DNA of 64,000 nt from Mycteria americana (GCF_035582795.1 NC_134366.1:31481661-31545660); one strand, 5' to 3'; numbered from the stretch's first letter, positions 1-15,200 are shown. Made by a program: numbers and translations. The notes: a model not told the origin generated them from the sequence alone.

Positions 1-1830
1 AGTCTTTCCCCCTTCTGGTGATGTTGGTACAATTAAAGTTGAGTGCCATCACTAAAAGAAGTTTAATCCTTTTGCTGCATTGTGGTCATATGGTAAATTT
101 TTATAGCTATAACTACTCCTGCTTTATTTGTTATCCCAGCAGGGCATGGCTGAGATATAACAATATTGCACAGCAGGGCTGTCTCTTTTCACAAAACATT
201 TTATTGAGGCTTTTGAGCTATCTCCTACTTATCAGATTTCTCACTGAGGTGCCCACCCACCCAAATCAAGTGTGGTCAGTGGACCTGGCAGGTTACCACG
301 TTCCAAACAGTTTAATGAATATCTACCCATTTAATTTTGCTTAAGAAGAACCAGCAGGGTGGCTTCATAGGGTGGGATTATTGCCTCTGCATCCTGTTGT
401 TCTTGACTGTGGATTTAATTCTGTTTCTGCAATATGAGTTGGTAATTGTAATCTGAGATAGTACATTTGATCTTGCTGCTCCTGGCAATGGAATCCCATT
501 GAGCCACCTATTCCAAAACAATGTGTGAAGGTTTCTTATAAACCTAAATATTGCCTGACATAAAGTACCGTATCTAACTGTAGAGCAACAGCTGGCATGC
601 TGAGGATATATTCATTTGCACCCTTCTGCACTGCCTCGAGCAGATATTGCTATACATAAAAGAATTAGAAGATGACATTAGAAATATTATTTGTAGAGAT
701 GGTATTTGTTTCCACAGCTGTTTTCAGTCCTCTTTTCTCGTTCCTAATGTTTTGCAGTTTCCTTCTTATTCTTGTTTCTCTGGTGGTACCTTTGTAATTT
801 TGAAATGTAATTTTGATGTAATTTTGAAACTTTAATAAACAATATTCTTTGCAGAATCTTCCATGTAGAATTTTAATTTGTTTTACAACTGTTACAATAT
901 AGATCATTACTTACTTCTTAGGCATATTATCAGACAGGATTCTGGTCCAAAGGATTAAGAAATTAAACCAAAAGCAGAAGAAAATCAGACAGCAGATAAC
1001 TTGGACAGGTTCTGAAATATCCATTATTTTGCTGTCTGGTTTATGCCTTACACAGTACAAGCCAGCCCAGAATTCAGGCTCAGCTCTGTATATAATTGTA
1101 ATTTTTCTGATAACTGTGTTCCAACTTTATCATTAGGGACTTAATTCTGCAATTGCTTGTGAACAGAATTCCCATTTAAGTCCCTGAACATGCATTCAGA
1201 TTACAGAAGGGAAAAAATGGTCTGTAGAAATATGATTGCAAATACAGCTATAAATAAGTGCGTTGCTAGAAGTCTCATACAAGAGAAGACACTTAGCCTA
1301 CAGGTTTTCATCTGATCGCAGGTTCCTGTAATACAATAAGAAAGATACAGCTGTCTGGAAGACAGTTATGTTTTCTTTAAAATGAAGTGAAGCTGTAAGA
1401 CAGAAAATGAAAGCTTAACCAGTTTTTGTTTGTTTATTTCTTTCTTTTTTTCCCCAGTCTATATGGTTCAATTACATTTCTCTCCACTCTACCTCTTATT
1501 GTGGGATTTGCAGGAAGTTCCTTTGCAAGCACAGCTCACAGGCATTCCTTAACACATTCTCTCATGGAGACAGAGCTTGCTTTGTTTGTGGCTAATGATT
1601 ATATTAAATTTTTCAGTGTGACTATCCTGACAGAGGGTCTTGGACTTTTCAGAATGGAAGAGTGGCTTAAACACAGAGCAGTCAAAAAGCAGAAGGTGTT
1701 GATGGGATACTATTTTAGAAACTTCAGAGCTGCGCTAAACAGTTACCTTTTAACTGCCACAAGCAGCCCTGAAGCCCTGATGCAAGAAACATTGAAACCG
1801 CATAGAGAGCAAATCTGTCATCTAGACACT
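1..1830. other. Intergenic, nothing recognised
   Basis: AT-rich sequence. A strong acceptor-like tract (tttctttttttccccag) ends near 1457, but the open frame after it runs into a CR1 fragment and has no family resemblance. Confidence 0.6.
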
Positions 1831-2010
1831 GATAAGATCCGCCTGAGCTTCTTCTCCAGGCTAAACAGTCCCAGCTCTCAGCCTCTTCTCATACCAAGGA
1901 TGCTCCGGTCCCTGAATTATCTTCATGGCCCTTCACTGGGCTTGCTCCAGTGTGTCCATGTCTCTCCTGTATTGCTGAGCTCAGAAGTGGACACTGGACA
2001 CTGTGTATTG
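1831..2010 (-). mobile_element. CR1 LINE fragment (reverse orientation)
   Basis: The text from about 1831 (gataagatccgcctgagctt, then cttctccaggctaaacagtc) through ggcttgctccagtgtgtcca to the ctcagaagtggacactg region matches the antisense of the reverse-transcriptase end of avian CR1 elements as I know them. The copy is diverged and lacks both ends; degraded similarity may extend to about 2110. It overlaps the 3' third of a 198-codon open frame (1426-2022), which argues against that frame being a gene. Confidence 0.8.
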
Positions 2011-2110
2011 TTATATCACTAATAACTAGAAGGCAGACAGGAAGGATAATATAGCAGGAGCTCCAAAGCAACATTTCAAAACGATCACGTGTGATCACCA
2101 GAATTAACGT

Positions 2111-5100
2111 ACCAGAGCTGTGGGTTTCAAGGGCTGCAAAACTTACACAAAAGTGACTGTTAGAAAATGTGAATTAACTGTTTTCTTTAAGAGAAATCAA
2201 TACAAACCAGAAATCAGCATTGGACATTTTGGATCATCTTTGCAACAGAAAGGTTTAGAAATTATATTATACTGTTGTGGTGCTGCAAAAAACCCCCCAC
2301 ATTTTAATCAATCTTTTTACTCAATATTTTCCCTTTTCCAGATGCAGTGGCTCGGGGGGAGAAGATAATGGCTAACCTACTGTACTCCAGGAAGCAAAAC
2401 CTGAGAGAACAATAAAATAGAGTTATTGAACTAGTTAATGAGTATGCTGAAAGCATCTCTCTTTTCATTCTGTTTATAATTTTTCAAAAGAATGCTAATA
2501 TATTTTGACATGACAGAATGAATGAATATTAGTGCACTGGAAAAAAGGAAACTAAAATCTCAAGAGGAATGGGAAATGAGAAATTTTCATGTTCTTCCAT
2601 AAAGAGAATCACTCTTTATCGAAATTCCTAAATCCCAGGTTGAAAAGCATAAAGTAATGCATTCAATTTCCTGGCTCTAGGTAGTTGCTTATAAAAGACC
2701 ATCATGGGGTATATTTCCTGTTCATGTAAATGCTGAGCTTCTGGAATAAATAATATTTTGTCTCCCCTCCCAGGACCATTTTCAAAGGACACTATTGAGA
2801 GATGCTGTCAAATTTGAATGTTTGGTTTCTCAGAACTTAAAAATGAAACTCTTTATAACTGCATATATCATCAGGGGTTAAAAATAATGAATACCAACTT
2901 TTTTTTCTTCTTTTGCTTAAGAAGTAAGATTGAACCTTTCCAAAGTCTGGAAGCTTTATAGCTATACGCTGAATGTTCTGTTCAGCATCAAGGCAAATCC
3001 CAAGTTAAGCTATCAGAGACAAAGACAACAACAATACCATCGCCTTATCTAAAGCTTTCCTTCAGAGGATTCAAAAGCATTCAGTAAACATTAGCAAATT
3101 TAAGTAATTCTCTGTGAAGGAGATAGAATTTTCAAAAGCCTGTAAGTGCCAGGAAATCCATTAACTCTCTATTATCAAAGGGCATCCCAGAGTAAGCCAA
3201 TGAAAAATAGAGTATGTTAGAAGAAAGTCAGTCACAGATTACACAGACTCTTACTGTCAAAAGAGTATAACTTGAGAAAGAGCTGATGTATGCAGTTAGT
3301 TTCCTTTCCTTTTATGTTCTGATTCAATGCTCGTTAGTCTTGATAGCAATGCTCTCATTCATTTTCATGGGACTTGGCTCTCACATACAGAAAGTATTCT
3401 GAAATTTGGTCTGACCATGACAATAAAAGCATCTGAAATGGTGATGTTTTTTGAATCTAGAACTGGAATCTCACCCTTGGTTATGTACAGTGGAGTAGTG
3501 ACTGTGAGGTAGGAGCCTTCCAAAATTCTGAGGTCTCTGGGTCATGTGCCAAACCTTTGCTGAACTCCAGTCTTTACACCATGACCAGATACTGCTTAAG
3601 AGAGAAATTCAAAGATCAAATGCCCATCAAATCTCACTGTTTATATAAAATCAAGAAACATCTTTTTAGTGGCAATAAGCCTGGAAACTAAACTAAGTCT
3701 CAAGTTTTGTAACTTATTGTTCTTACTCCACACTTCCTTGGTGGGTGGCTGTTTAAATTCAGCATCTGAAATCTTTTGGCACAGCATAAATAACCTCTCT
3801 AGTGAGCTGTCATTAGACATATTGGTTTTACTCCCCCTCTATACCTGGTTGGTATAAAATAACACCATCAATCGTGTAAAAAGGACCCCTTGTTTTCCTC
3901 TTCCAGCCCAGTTACCACCACTGTCTTTCCATAAGTCACGAATACTCCTAGCACAGCAGGAACGCATTAATGATTTATTTTTTCTAGGGAATACCCTTAT
4001 TACAAATGATTTTGTTACCTTGCTGGGTACTCTCACTGCAGGACATTGTTGCTAATAGATCCCCTCGAGCATTTGCAGTCTACATTCCTCATTTAACTGG
4101 ATCCCAGGTGCTATGCATGTTAAATACCTCATCTAGAATCTCTTTAAGCATGAGATTTCTGTCACAATCTCTTTTGTTGGCTAGGCAATTTCTTGCAGCA
4201 ACAGTAAAAACAGTGCAAGGCTTTTCTAAAATTCATGGGAGAAGTTGCTAGTTGTAGTTACTGACAGTTGCATGCAGCAATGGGCTCATATTTAGGGAGA
4301 ACATCAGTTCCAGTACCCCTTATCTCTGCCACTCTGTATAACTTTTCAGTTTTCTGAAATCCTGGATCACTTCAGACTCACCTATTATTTTCTTATACGC
4401 CTCTCAAATTGTGGCAAAAGAAGTTTTACCATAGACTGCTGTAGGGACAGAACTGAGTGCCAAGACTGAATGCTTTTAAAAATCCTAATTTTCATGCCTT
4501 CTGCAAGATTTTCTTAATAGATCCCTACTAACAGACAGAGGAAGTCCTTAGTTAGCTGAGGAAAAGGTTTCAGAGAAAAAAGACATAGAAAAGGGCTGAA
4601 TAGATGGTAGCTCTTGCACTGACACAGTCCTGCAAGCACGGGGTGTGCTGGACTATGCAAGATGCAGACTGACTGCGGTTTTGAGGGGAAAGACTGAAAA
4701 ATAGTGAGATGTCATTTGCGTTGGGAACAAAGAATGGATCAGCCGGGAGGAGTGGCTCTGTGTCGCAGGAGGAGAGGCCGATGCCTGTCTAGTGGACTTG
4801 GAAGTTGTATCTCTTGCTGGTTATACGGCAGGTATGAAGAGAGTATCTAACCAGTGGTGAAGTGTTGTGTGGTATGTATACGGAGCAAATATATGGAGCA
4901 TGCAAGCCTCTTGGATTGCATCTCATATGGATTGCAAACCTAAAGGACAGCAATGTTGTGAAAGGCTTGTGCTTCGTGTCATCATCTCTTAATAAACACA
5001 TATAGAGCAAAGTTTATTTGGAGATGCTTGAGGACTTACTTTATAATTTTTCCTGGAGTATTTATTGTCCATTTTTTCATGCTTTTGCACATACTGCTTT

Positions 5101-8100
5101 GTAACTGTAATTGTAGCTGGTGCTTGTGTGTGATTAATCTGTCACGAAGAGCCAAGTTCTACTCTTTTTTTAATGTACATTCTTTCAAAATAAGATCTTA
5201 CTAAATCTAAGTAAGTGTTTGAACATGACTCTGTATTGTTGGATATGTGCGATGCTTTGCACTTTTTATTCCTCTTTACAAAGGATCAGAAAATATAAGA
5301 TTAATTCCAAACACTTATGGGAGGGGGAGTATGTGGAAACAAAGAACTACAGATTGACACTATTTTGGCACTATTTATAAACAGAAACTGAATGATAGGC
5401 CTTCTGTTTTTCCAAGTAAATGTTAATTCATCTAAGTGACCTATTGTAGTCTTTGAACTATGGTAACACATCTGTTCATATATGAAGAATAAAACATAAC
5501 ATACCATATTTCATTTATAGTATAAACATGAAATATTATAAAGAAGTCTCCTCAGCTTTGCAGTTCCCCCTGAGAAATTGCTTCCAAAGTTGCCTGGACA
5601 CTTTAGTCTATTTCTGAAGTCCTTACACTCTTAGAAGTTTTGCCTTGCAAAGGCACAGAGAAAAAACCCCAAAATCAAATGGATTGTGGAACTATGGAAA
5701 GCCGCCTAGGAGGAAGCCTTTTTGTTTGTATGCATAATTTATAGTTTTTACACATTCTTTTAGAACGTATCTGTAGGGTATATGGCAGATGGGCCTCATA
5801 TGTCCTGCTGAGCATTTTCTCTCACTTTACCACTCTGAGCAGATAACGGAGGCAGGAATGGCCGGCAAGGGAATGCACTGCTGCTCAGCCAGGCAGCTTG
5901 CAACTGGGCAGCCACAGCTGATGGCGAGCAGCTGAGAGTCAGCCACAGCTGTGCCTCTGCTTGCTGCATGACACACAGACTTCAGGGCTAGGGGGCCTCT
6001 GTAGATGAAGAGGTAACGGGCAGCCAGGTTGCTGCTGCAGGGAAGGGAGGTAGGGGCCGTTGTATTGTCTTGAAAAGAAAGGTAGGTGACAAGGAGGCAA
6101 GCAGGTACTGCAGTAAGGATGGTGGCTAGAGATGTGGGAAAGAAATCCCACCAAATTACTGCATCAGGTCACTGCTGATCTGTGGACTTTTCTGACTCCA
6201 GAATAATGGCTGATTAGGGCCTGTTACTCAATAATTGCTTGTCTGAGTTGTGAACACCTAAGCTAGAATAATTTCCTTGATGGTTGGATTTCTGTAGCAT
6301 TAATTGTCCAGCTTTCTTTTCCAACAGAAAATATTTTCCTATAGTTAATTAATGTGCAATATATTTACTTGATAGATGCTCATATGCGGTTTCTGAAATG
6401 CAACATAATCACATGACATCACAAGCTGTAACCACAGAGAAGCTATGATGTCATTTATGCACCATCTTTACAAACAATGCGTTACATTGTGGAGCAAGAT
6501 GTGTCACCGACTATAGCAGCTGTGGGAATCACGGTCATTCGGAAGCAGCAGTAAGTCATGAGAGATATTTGCAGCCTTCCCCCTCCAGAGGTAAATAATA
6601 TACCACTGGCCTCTTCTCAAGTGTGCTTGTCAGCAAGAATGGAGCAGCACCTGCCTCTGCACCTTCGCTGTCACCACTGAGGAAAGAAAATACACATTTT
6701 TTCCTCTCACTGGGACCTAAGGTCTTGGTAGGTCGAACAGATATACTGGTTTCCTCCTAGACTCACAGCACCTAATCTTTAAATATTTGCTGTTTTGATA
6801 CTGATCTGTAAATTCTCTAAAGCTTCTGCAATATTTGTCAGTTCTCCTATATCTAAGAAAAGCTCATCTACAGATTGCATACATTATCTACAAATCGAAG
6901 AGTTTTGATAGTGCCTCAGGTATATAGCACAGCTTGGCTCCCCAGCTCCAAAAGTTTAGTTGGAAGAATTGTACTGAAATAAGATGCAGAATAAGTTTCT
7001 TTTCTGAGATGCCAAATGCACTGGCTTTATTGAAAACATTTCTGCAATTCTGCAGTTACCCTATATAAGTAATATCTAATCTTTATTTAGTGAAAACAGC
7101 CATTGACACCAATGGCAGGAAGGAACTCGATAGAGTAAGAATGTTTGGTTTGGATTAAGGTGTTTTTTTCCTTTTGTATAACCTCTCTCCCAAAGAAAAG
7201 GCTCATTGAATGAATAGTGTTTGCTGGGACAAAATCGTTCTCTTTGCTTGAAGACAAAAGAATGAGGGATTAGCAAAGTAGATGGACCCCATGGTTCTCA
7301 GACAATGGGTCTGTTTTACCCGAACACTTTATAAGAGGAGTCTACATCCTGTTAGACAGACCGTGTTTGTTCCACTGAACCAGGCTTATCCAATGCAAAA
7401 TGTAAACATTTGAAATGGAAATGCGTTTTTTTAACATTTAATAAAAACCATCCCCTTGAAACTCTTGACAATCTCTATCCCTCATCACTTCAGTATTGGT
7501 TTCATGTTTCATTTAGTGTGATGCCAGCAGGAGAGCAAACTTTTGGCTGGGAATATCTCTACTTCCATCAAAAATATTTCCCTTTCTTAATGGAATACAG
7601 GGAGAAGGTATAGGCTAAACTGCTGGAAATCAATGGAGTAACATAAAGGCAAACCTGGAATACCACTGAATACTGTTACAGTGCTGACTGTGGAGCCGTG
7701 CCTGAAATGCCTAAAAGCAAAAAGACATGTTGACTCTTTTGCATAGGAGAAATGCATTGAGCTTAGAGACACTGAGAAACACTGAAAACAGGACTTTGTC
7801 TGAAAATCCTTATGACTCTAGGGATTAGGTCCAAGCCCGGGTTTACTGCCAGTCCTCATGTGAACATTCACTTGGAAGCACCTAGTCCTTCCCCTGGACC
7901 TTGCACTATTGTTTGTCCAGTAGCATATATATAATCCACATATTCTTCAAATAAAAAGAAAAGTGCAAGAATATCTTCATCTCTTCCTTTGGCCACAGGC
8001 TAAAGGAAAGTGGAAGCTACTACTGAATTTTAAAGGGAACCATGTCATAGAAGCTTATTAAGCACATGAGAGAGTATCCAGCAGATAAAGCCTACCGGTA

Positions 8101-8429
8101 TCTTAGGTGTAATGGTTCTGTGTTTCTGGACTCTGATGCCATGATTTGGATGCCCAGCTGTTCATTTCCAAAAGGACTGGGAAAATGCTAACATAAATTT
8201 GTAGCCTTATTGCTGTTTGAAGTTTCTTGGGCACCTAGGAGTATGTGGCCACTGAAACTGAGCACGGGGTTCTTGTGATTGATGTTCTGGTCTTAGCTCC
8301 AGAGGTTCCCGCAGGAATGGAGTTTTTATGGGATAACAACTGTTTAAAATATTTGAAAAAACACTGGGCAGAAATTAGTAGTTATTATAAGAGAGAGAGG
8401 TTATCAGTAAGAAACACAGAAATCTGCAC
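2111..8429. other. Intergenic, nothing recognised
   Basis: AT-rich with only short, composition-driven open frames. No exon, RNA gene or clear mobile element was seen. Confidence 0.6.
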
Positions 8430-9230
8430 CTGTAGCACAGGTTTCAATATAGGCATAAATGAGCTGGAAAAAACGTGAATAGGAAGATGACAATTTGCTG
8501 ATGATCCAAATAATTCAGGGTAGTCAAAATGAAATGGACCATGAAGAAGTATAGGGAATGGCTGGGTGGTCAACTGGCAGATTAAATTTTGCTTTGATAA
8601 ATGCAAATAATGAACATGGGACAAGGCAATAATCTTAATTGTACACGAAGGGCTCTTATTAGTTATGGCCACTCGGAAAAGAGAACATGTTATTGTAGAT
8701 GGCTCTCTGAAAACATACTTTTAATGCTCAGCTGCAGTCACAACGCAGCAAGCAGAATGGTTAGCTTTATTGGGAAAGGAACAGAAAACACTGCTATGAG
8801 CCTGCATGGGTCTGTGGGGTGCCCACATGTTTCAGACTCCATGTGCATTCATATACAGTGAAAGGTGGTAAAGACACTCATGGTAAGGAATGGCTTCCAG
8901 GTCAGGGGAGAGTCCCTGTGAAGCTAGGACTCTTCTGCTTGGAGAAAAAGTGACTCAGGTGAGGAATATGATAGGGGTTTATCAGACTTGAGCGGGATGA
9001 AGAAAACAAATAGGAAAAAAAATATATTTCTCATAAAACAAGGACTGGAGAGCATTTGGTCAAATAATCAAGTTTCCACTTTAAAAAAACCATCTTTTTT
9101 CAAACTGCATAATTAAAATGAATGTTTGGCATACCAAATGTTTAAATAATTCAAAAAATGAAGTTTAGAAATTCATCAAAGAAAGAGCTATCTGAGGACC
9201 ATTAAAGATAGAGGTTTGAATGACATCTGC
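8430..9230 (+). mobile_element. Ancient CR1-type LINE copy
   Basis: Several successive blocks match the 3' half of the CR1-type reverse transcriptase gene in amniotes: aatgagctggaaaaaacg, ttgctgatgatccaaataat, ggcagattaaattttgcttt, gataaatgcaaa, gatggctctctgaaaacata, agctgcagtcacaacgcagc, gcccacatgtttcagactcc and aggaatatgataggggttta. They occur in the expected order and orientation. Many stops and indels show it is old and inactive. The 3' boundary is uncertain. Confidence 0.75.
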
Positions 9231-12200
9231 AGCACCCAATGTTAAGACTGCCAAAACTAGGAGGATATACCAAGGAAAATGCCCATTTAGACTCATCCCA
9301 TTCTTTCACCTTTTTTTTTTCAATACAACTTATTATTCCTGCTAGAAACAAGACTTTTCTGCTTATATCCCTGATTTTGCTGAAAACTCACTTTAGAGTA
9401 AACCTCAATGTATGCTTCTAATTACATTATCTGACCAAGACATTCTGTGTCTCAAATGCTTTTATGTAAAATGTAGGCAGTTATACCCTGACTTTGGGGC
9501 ACCTTATGACAATAAGGTGTAAGACAGTCAGACACTACAGATGGAAACACCAAAGAGTGAATAAGCGACCCCATATGGCTGCTGTTATGGTTTTATGCTA
9601 ATAGGAATCCTGGCTTTGCTTGAGATGAGCTTTGGTGAGAAAGCGCAGATTTTAATCTCAGTGACATTTCATAGTAGATGTCTTACTGAGGCATTAGAAA
9701 TGTCCATGTGTTGAAATCTTAGAGAGAACTGAAAATGAGTGAGTCTAATCCTGGAAACCCTGCAGTGGCGTTAGTGTGATGCTCTGCTCAATCTAGTTAT
9801 TGTGCTGGTAAATCAGGCACCTGTGCTCCCTCTACAATGTGCCATTTACTCTTAAAAGCAAACAGCTGCTTTCATCTTGAAAACTAAATTTAAAATTCCC
9901 AGTTCTTTCTCAGACTTGCTACTTGAATTTGTGTTAGTCTGATCTGTATTTTATTTACTTTATTTACACATTTATAAAGCAGGATACTACATTTTTAAAG
10001 GGAGCTCACCTTATAGCAACCACCAAAATTCTCTACAGAAAATTACAAGCAGTGTAAAGTAATTTTATTAACTCTTTGCTTTAATAGGCGGTAAGAAAAC
10101 AAGGAAGTCCTTGAGACCTATTTATGTAACAGGTCAAATCAGAGTGGCTTCTCCTTGTGTTAAAATATATGCATGGATAAATTTTGTAAACAAAGTTGGA
10201 AAAATAGCCGTTAGAAAAAGCAAAGTATATTGTTACACTGCATAGTTAGCATTAGGGATATAGCAAAGACTATTTTTCAGTAAATTACTAATTCCTTTAT
10301 ACAAAACTAAATATGACTATTTTACATCTTAAACCGTATTTTTCTTGGCATACTATCTGTCTGCAACTTTGTTAACAAACCAAAAAGTGGCCTCAGGAAG
10401 TTGAAAAAGCAAATCACAGATACATCATTATCACCACAAACTAAGTTCATTTTCACAGGTGTTCCAGGTCAGAACAGGCAGGGGTGTTGGTTACTGAGAA
10501 CTAATTTTTGAAGTGCCCTTTGCCATGGAGCTGTAAAAAGCTTTCTGATGTTCACAAGGCTTAGTTATGTGGATTTCAGCTACGTACACAGATACGCAAG
10601 AACAGGAACTATTCAGCTGTGAACTGAAGTCAGCTGTGAACCAGTGACCTGTCATAAATCTTTTAACAAAATTAATTAATTTTAAGCTTGTTGACATAGG
10701 GAAGCTTTGACTATTCCAGTGATCATGATACACCTAGAAAACTTTCTAACTTTGAAAGGGGGATGAATAATTGATCTACTTAAAAATTTTCAATTAAATT
10801 CACATAGTGTAAAGCCTGTAGTGAATTTAAAAGGAACATAAAGATTGTATTGTGATTTCCAGCTTGATTAACTTATCTTTCAGGACTTGGGTTTTGCCAC
10901 AGAACTGAAGAGCACAGTCCTACCCAGCTGTATGCATGTAACTTGTCCATGTGAGTATTCAACTGAAATACATTCTTTGTGAAATTCTGGATTTATTAGT
11001 CAATAGAATGGAAGCTACAAGACCTGTGTGACAGGAAACAAGTTGTGCTCTTTTTTAGAATAATCCTATTAGTTCCTGACATGGTAAACCATAATTTCAT
11101 GACATGTTGACTTAAAAAGTTCCTGTCTCTTCGGTTGTGTCAAGACAGCTGTTTGTGGGATCCGATAGACTATCTTGTTTGATTCCTGTCTATCACTGAG
11201 TAACCATGTGGGAAGCACATTTGACTTAGATGTAACACAAGGTGTTAAGCCTTGGACCAGGAATAAACTGGGTTTGCTTAAGCACAGAACTGTAAAGAGC
11301 TTCAGTTAGCTATCCCATGTTCTTTTTACTGCACTTGCATGCCTGGTTGGGACAGACACAACAGGAAGAGCACAGGGAAAGTTGTGCCCTTTAGTGAGGC
11401 TGAGTAATAAGCACAGGAAAAAGAGGACTCCAATGACTCAGATGGAGAAATGGTCTCCATAAGAGGACCACAAGTCCACCTCCCAGGACAGTGACCTTCA
11501 CTGAGTGATGGAGTCAGCCCACTACTTTTTCATTCTCTAATTCCTGGTTCTTCCATTCCTGATTTCTCAGTGGTCCAGCTTCACTAGGAGAAATAACAAA
11601 GAGCTCTCCTGCTGCCTTCCCATGAAGCACTTCTCTAAGAATTGGGAACTATGGCTTCAGCTCTGCCCCTCTTCCCTCCCTTCCAAATGAAGAGGGTGCA
11701 TAACAAGTTGGTGGATGCTGCATTTGCTCTTTATGTGAATGTCAGCATCACATCTGCAATTGCACTTGTGTCTTGATCTGGACCTGGCACAGAGCCAGGT
11801 GTGAATGAAATTAGTTAAACAAGCTAAAGGGCTCTGACCTTTCCAGAGACTTAAGCACAGTTTTACAATCCTCCTCACATATCTCAGCATCCCAATAAAA
11901 TGTGTCTCCAGACCTGGGCATTCTGCAGCATACATGGGGTGGGGAAGTGAGAAAATACTCTTACCCCACAGTGAAGGAACATTTGTTTTAATCTGTTGAC
12001 TTTTTTCACTTTTGTTGGAGGTCAGAATTATGTTCTGAGACCTAGACACCAAAGCTGGAAATTAGGCAGAAAGCAGGTATTTTACTATCAACAAACGGAC
12101 TGAGATGGGAAGTAATTACAAAGCCTTTTTGGTGCCTCTCTTGAAATGGTAGCAGCTGATTTGGAAACTCAGTCCATCTGTAGTTTGTTTTCCAGTATCT

Positions 12201-15200
12201 ACAGATGAGGAAAAACATCTCTGTTGTTCCCTGTAAGGAAAATGCCAGCAGTAACTCTAGGTGGCAGCTGGAGGCAGAGTGATACCATGCAGAGCAAAGT
12301 CTCTTTCAAGTCAGGTTGTCTGAAGTAGATCCTCAGGAATACCACATTGATCAAACAGTAAAAGGAGTTTTCTGAGGTGGAAATATAATCTAGCTATCTG
12401 GCCATCTTTAAATTAAATCAATATCAGTCATGTCAGCAAATGAATTTTTTGTCATTATGGATGCAGATTAAGAGACAAAACAGATTTTCCTGTGACTTTA
12501 TCCTGGCTATTCTGGGGTATCTTAACTTTTTCAGGATGGCATCATGATGGCAGCCAGTTTAGGCAGCACATTTCTTACGAATGTTTATAATATTTCTGTG
12601 CCCTCCAAAGTCATCCAAAAGAAATCCAGACCTTTCTGCATCCTTCAGATCTGTGATACATAACCCACCTCCATATTGTCTTCCATAAAGACTGCTAATT
12701 TCTAACTCTCTGGTGTCTCTACTGTTCTTCAGTGTCAGTTCCCTCTGATTATGCAATGCATTTTTCCTCTCAGAAAGTAAACACCATTATTCTTGGGAAA
12801 GTGAACTAAAAATAAAAACGAGGCTTTCAGGTATTAATATTAATTCCGGCAACACTTATCCACATGGCCATATTCACAGCTCTTTTTGGCCGGCTCTCTT
12901 CACAGGCATACTATGCAGATGAAGAGTAGTTCATCCAGTTGAAGAAACCTCAGCAACAGAAACCCGTAAAAGAGCACTTTAATCTTTGCTAGCCTCCACT
13001 CTGTCTTTTACTTTATGACAGTGATAGTGTTTCCACTCCATTTCAAGAAGGAAGCATCTATTTCTTTTTCTTCAAAGCTCTGACAATAGCTTATCCATCT
13101 GTACATTCAACTGTACTGATTCAAAGCAATTTGAGCTCAAGAAAGGCTTTGAGCAGCATTCTCTGCCATACCAATCACTGTTACAGAAGTTCTGCATAAA
13201 GCCTGTCGTGAATTCCCAGATGGTTATTGGTATGTAGTGACTCCATGCTTTGCTAGTTTTACCACTTATTTTTCGAGATGCAGCACTGATGAAACATTCC
13301 AGAATACCTGCCAACTGGGGAACATCATTTGAAGCCTCCCAGAACAGGAATTGTTTGTCTTTTAAAGTGAGGGATATTTGTAGCTGATCTCTTGCTTAAA
13401 GAACAGCAGCTCAAATTACGTCTAGTGAGGGATATACACCCGGATAAGCCTTGCCTGCCAGATGACGCATCCCAGTCTGGATTTAGGACTTATTCTCTGT
13501 GGTTTCACCCCTAAGCTTTCACTGAACTCTGCTGTGCTTCCCTGGCTTTTAACATCTAACCCTCTACATCAGCCCTTATTAAAGGGAGTTTGTCTGTCAG
13601 TCAACCGTCTAAGATCTAAACCTTCTTGCTACAACAGAATCTTGATTTTTATTTGATCTCTATTAGCATGAGCAGGTATCACCACTTAGTTTGCAGTGGA
13701 AGATTTTAACTTTACTTTTTGGGCTATAAATATGCAGAATCATCAGTGCCAAAGATGTCCTGTTTTATTTTTATTTAAATAGCTTTCATAAGATTGTAGA
13801 AATAAAGATGCTCACTGGATAGCTCTTCCTTCTGAATTTTTCACTACCTTTTGGCCAAGACAAGTAAGAGTCAAGCCCTGATGTATGTTGTTGCACTTGC
13901 ATTAGAAGACTTACATTTGGAACCAGAGCATGTACACAGATACCATGTACAGAATCTGTTATCAGATTTGGCACACCAGATACTGGGCACTGTTAGGTTT
14001 TAATCATGTACCGCGCAAGTTCATGTTTTAGGGTAAGCAACTCGATTCAGTAAGGCTCTTACCTGTGTAATTAAACTTATATTTATTCAGAGAATGTCTT
14101 AAATACATACTTATATTTCACCAAGCAATGGGTTTGACATGTCCTTTCTCAAATTAGTGACTAATTGCTGAATGAGCCTTAGATAAAACAGTGGATAGTA
14201 ACAAAGTCTTTTTGAGTGTGTTGCTGTTATAATAAAATTACAGATCACTCTAACAGGTGGTACCTTCTTTCAATGAGAACCATGCAGTTAACATGAGACA
14301 TTTGAAAGAGCAAAGTCAGGAGGACAGAAATACAACATGAAGGTGTAGTAGATGCAGTTTTGTGTACAAAGCAGTATGTACCAGTTCCATGCGACATCAA
14401 CATCTTTGAGATGATACAAGAAAGGATCAGAATTGAACAGTTTCAGACAGAGAACAAAGTTCACTTGGGAGAATTGTAGAATCCAAGATTTTCTTTGAAA
14501 AAATGCATTGAATAGGACAAAGTACAAATGTGTTATAAAGAATGGCTTCCTGAAACTCGCTTTTCCTTCCTGCATCTGCAACAGTCCCTGTACAGTGGGC
14601 CATAAAGACATGCACTCAGGAGCAGTTCACTAAACAAAGCTGTACATCTAATTTCTCAACATTCAGCTTAGCCAAGAAAAAAGGTGCCCAACCTCTGCAG
14701 AGCCACCAACAGATGCTACACCATCCTACCAGCCCTGTGGTGGGAGAGGATGAAGTAAAAGGAGAAAAAAACAAGGGCTAAAACTAAGACAGAAGGAGAA
14801 AGAAAAACATAAAGAATGAACAGAGAAACAGGTCAAAATTGGTATTTCAGCAAAGGATGGTAGCGGCTATCTTTTTTCATGGTTCTGTCACAAGGGAACT
14901 CCAATACAAAGATCTAGTTCATAAATGTGAGGGTGCTTTCACCAAACACTCTTTTCACAAGAAGAAAGATTGTGAATATAAGGCACAGATATAATTAAGA
15001 GAACATTTGAGTGTTGTTAGATAAGTATTTTCTTTTAAAATTTATTTTATTGCTAAATAAATACAAGCCAGGCTTCGTGCACTGATCTACCTATATCAAT
15101 CTGACTCATTACTGTTTTCTATTTATTTTTTGGGGGTAAGAATATTGAATAATGAAAGCCAACTCCATCCACCTTCATTTGTGTATATTGTAAGTCCTAC

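Noticed and set aside
1426-2022. Open frame of 198 codons on + after an acceptor-like tract
   Set aside because: Its last third is reverse-strand CR1 sequence and the first part resembles no protein. Neither a start context nor a matching donor or upstream exon supports it.
2083-2098. gatcacgtgtgatc as a palindromic E-box
   Set aside because: The dyad is not perfect and a single CACGTG is common by chance; it also lies at the ragged end of the CR1 fragment.
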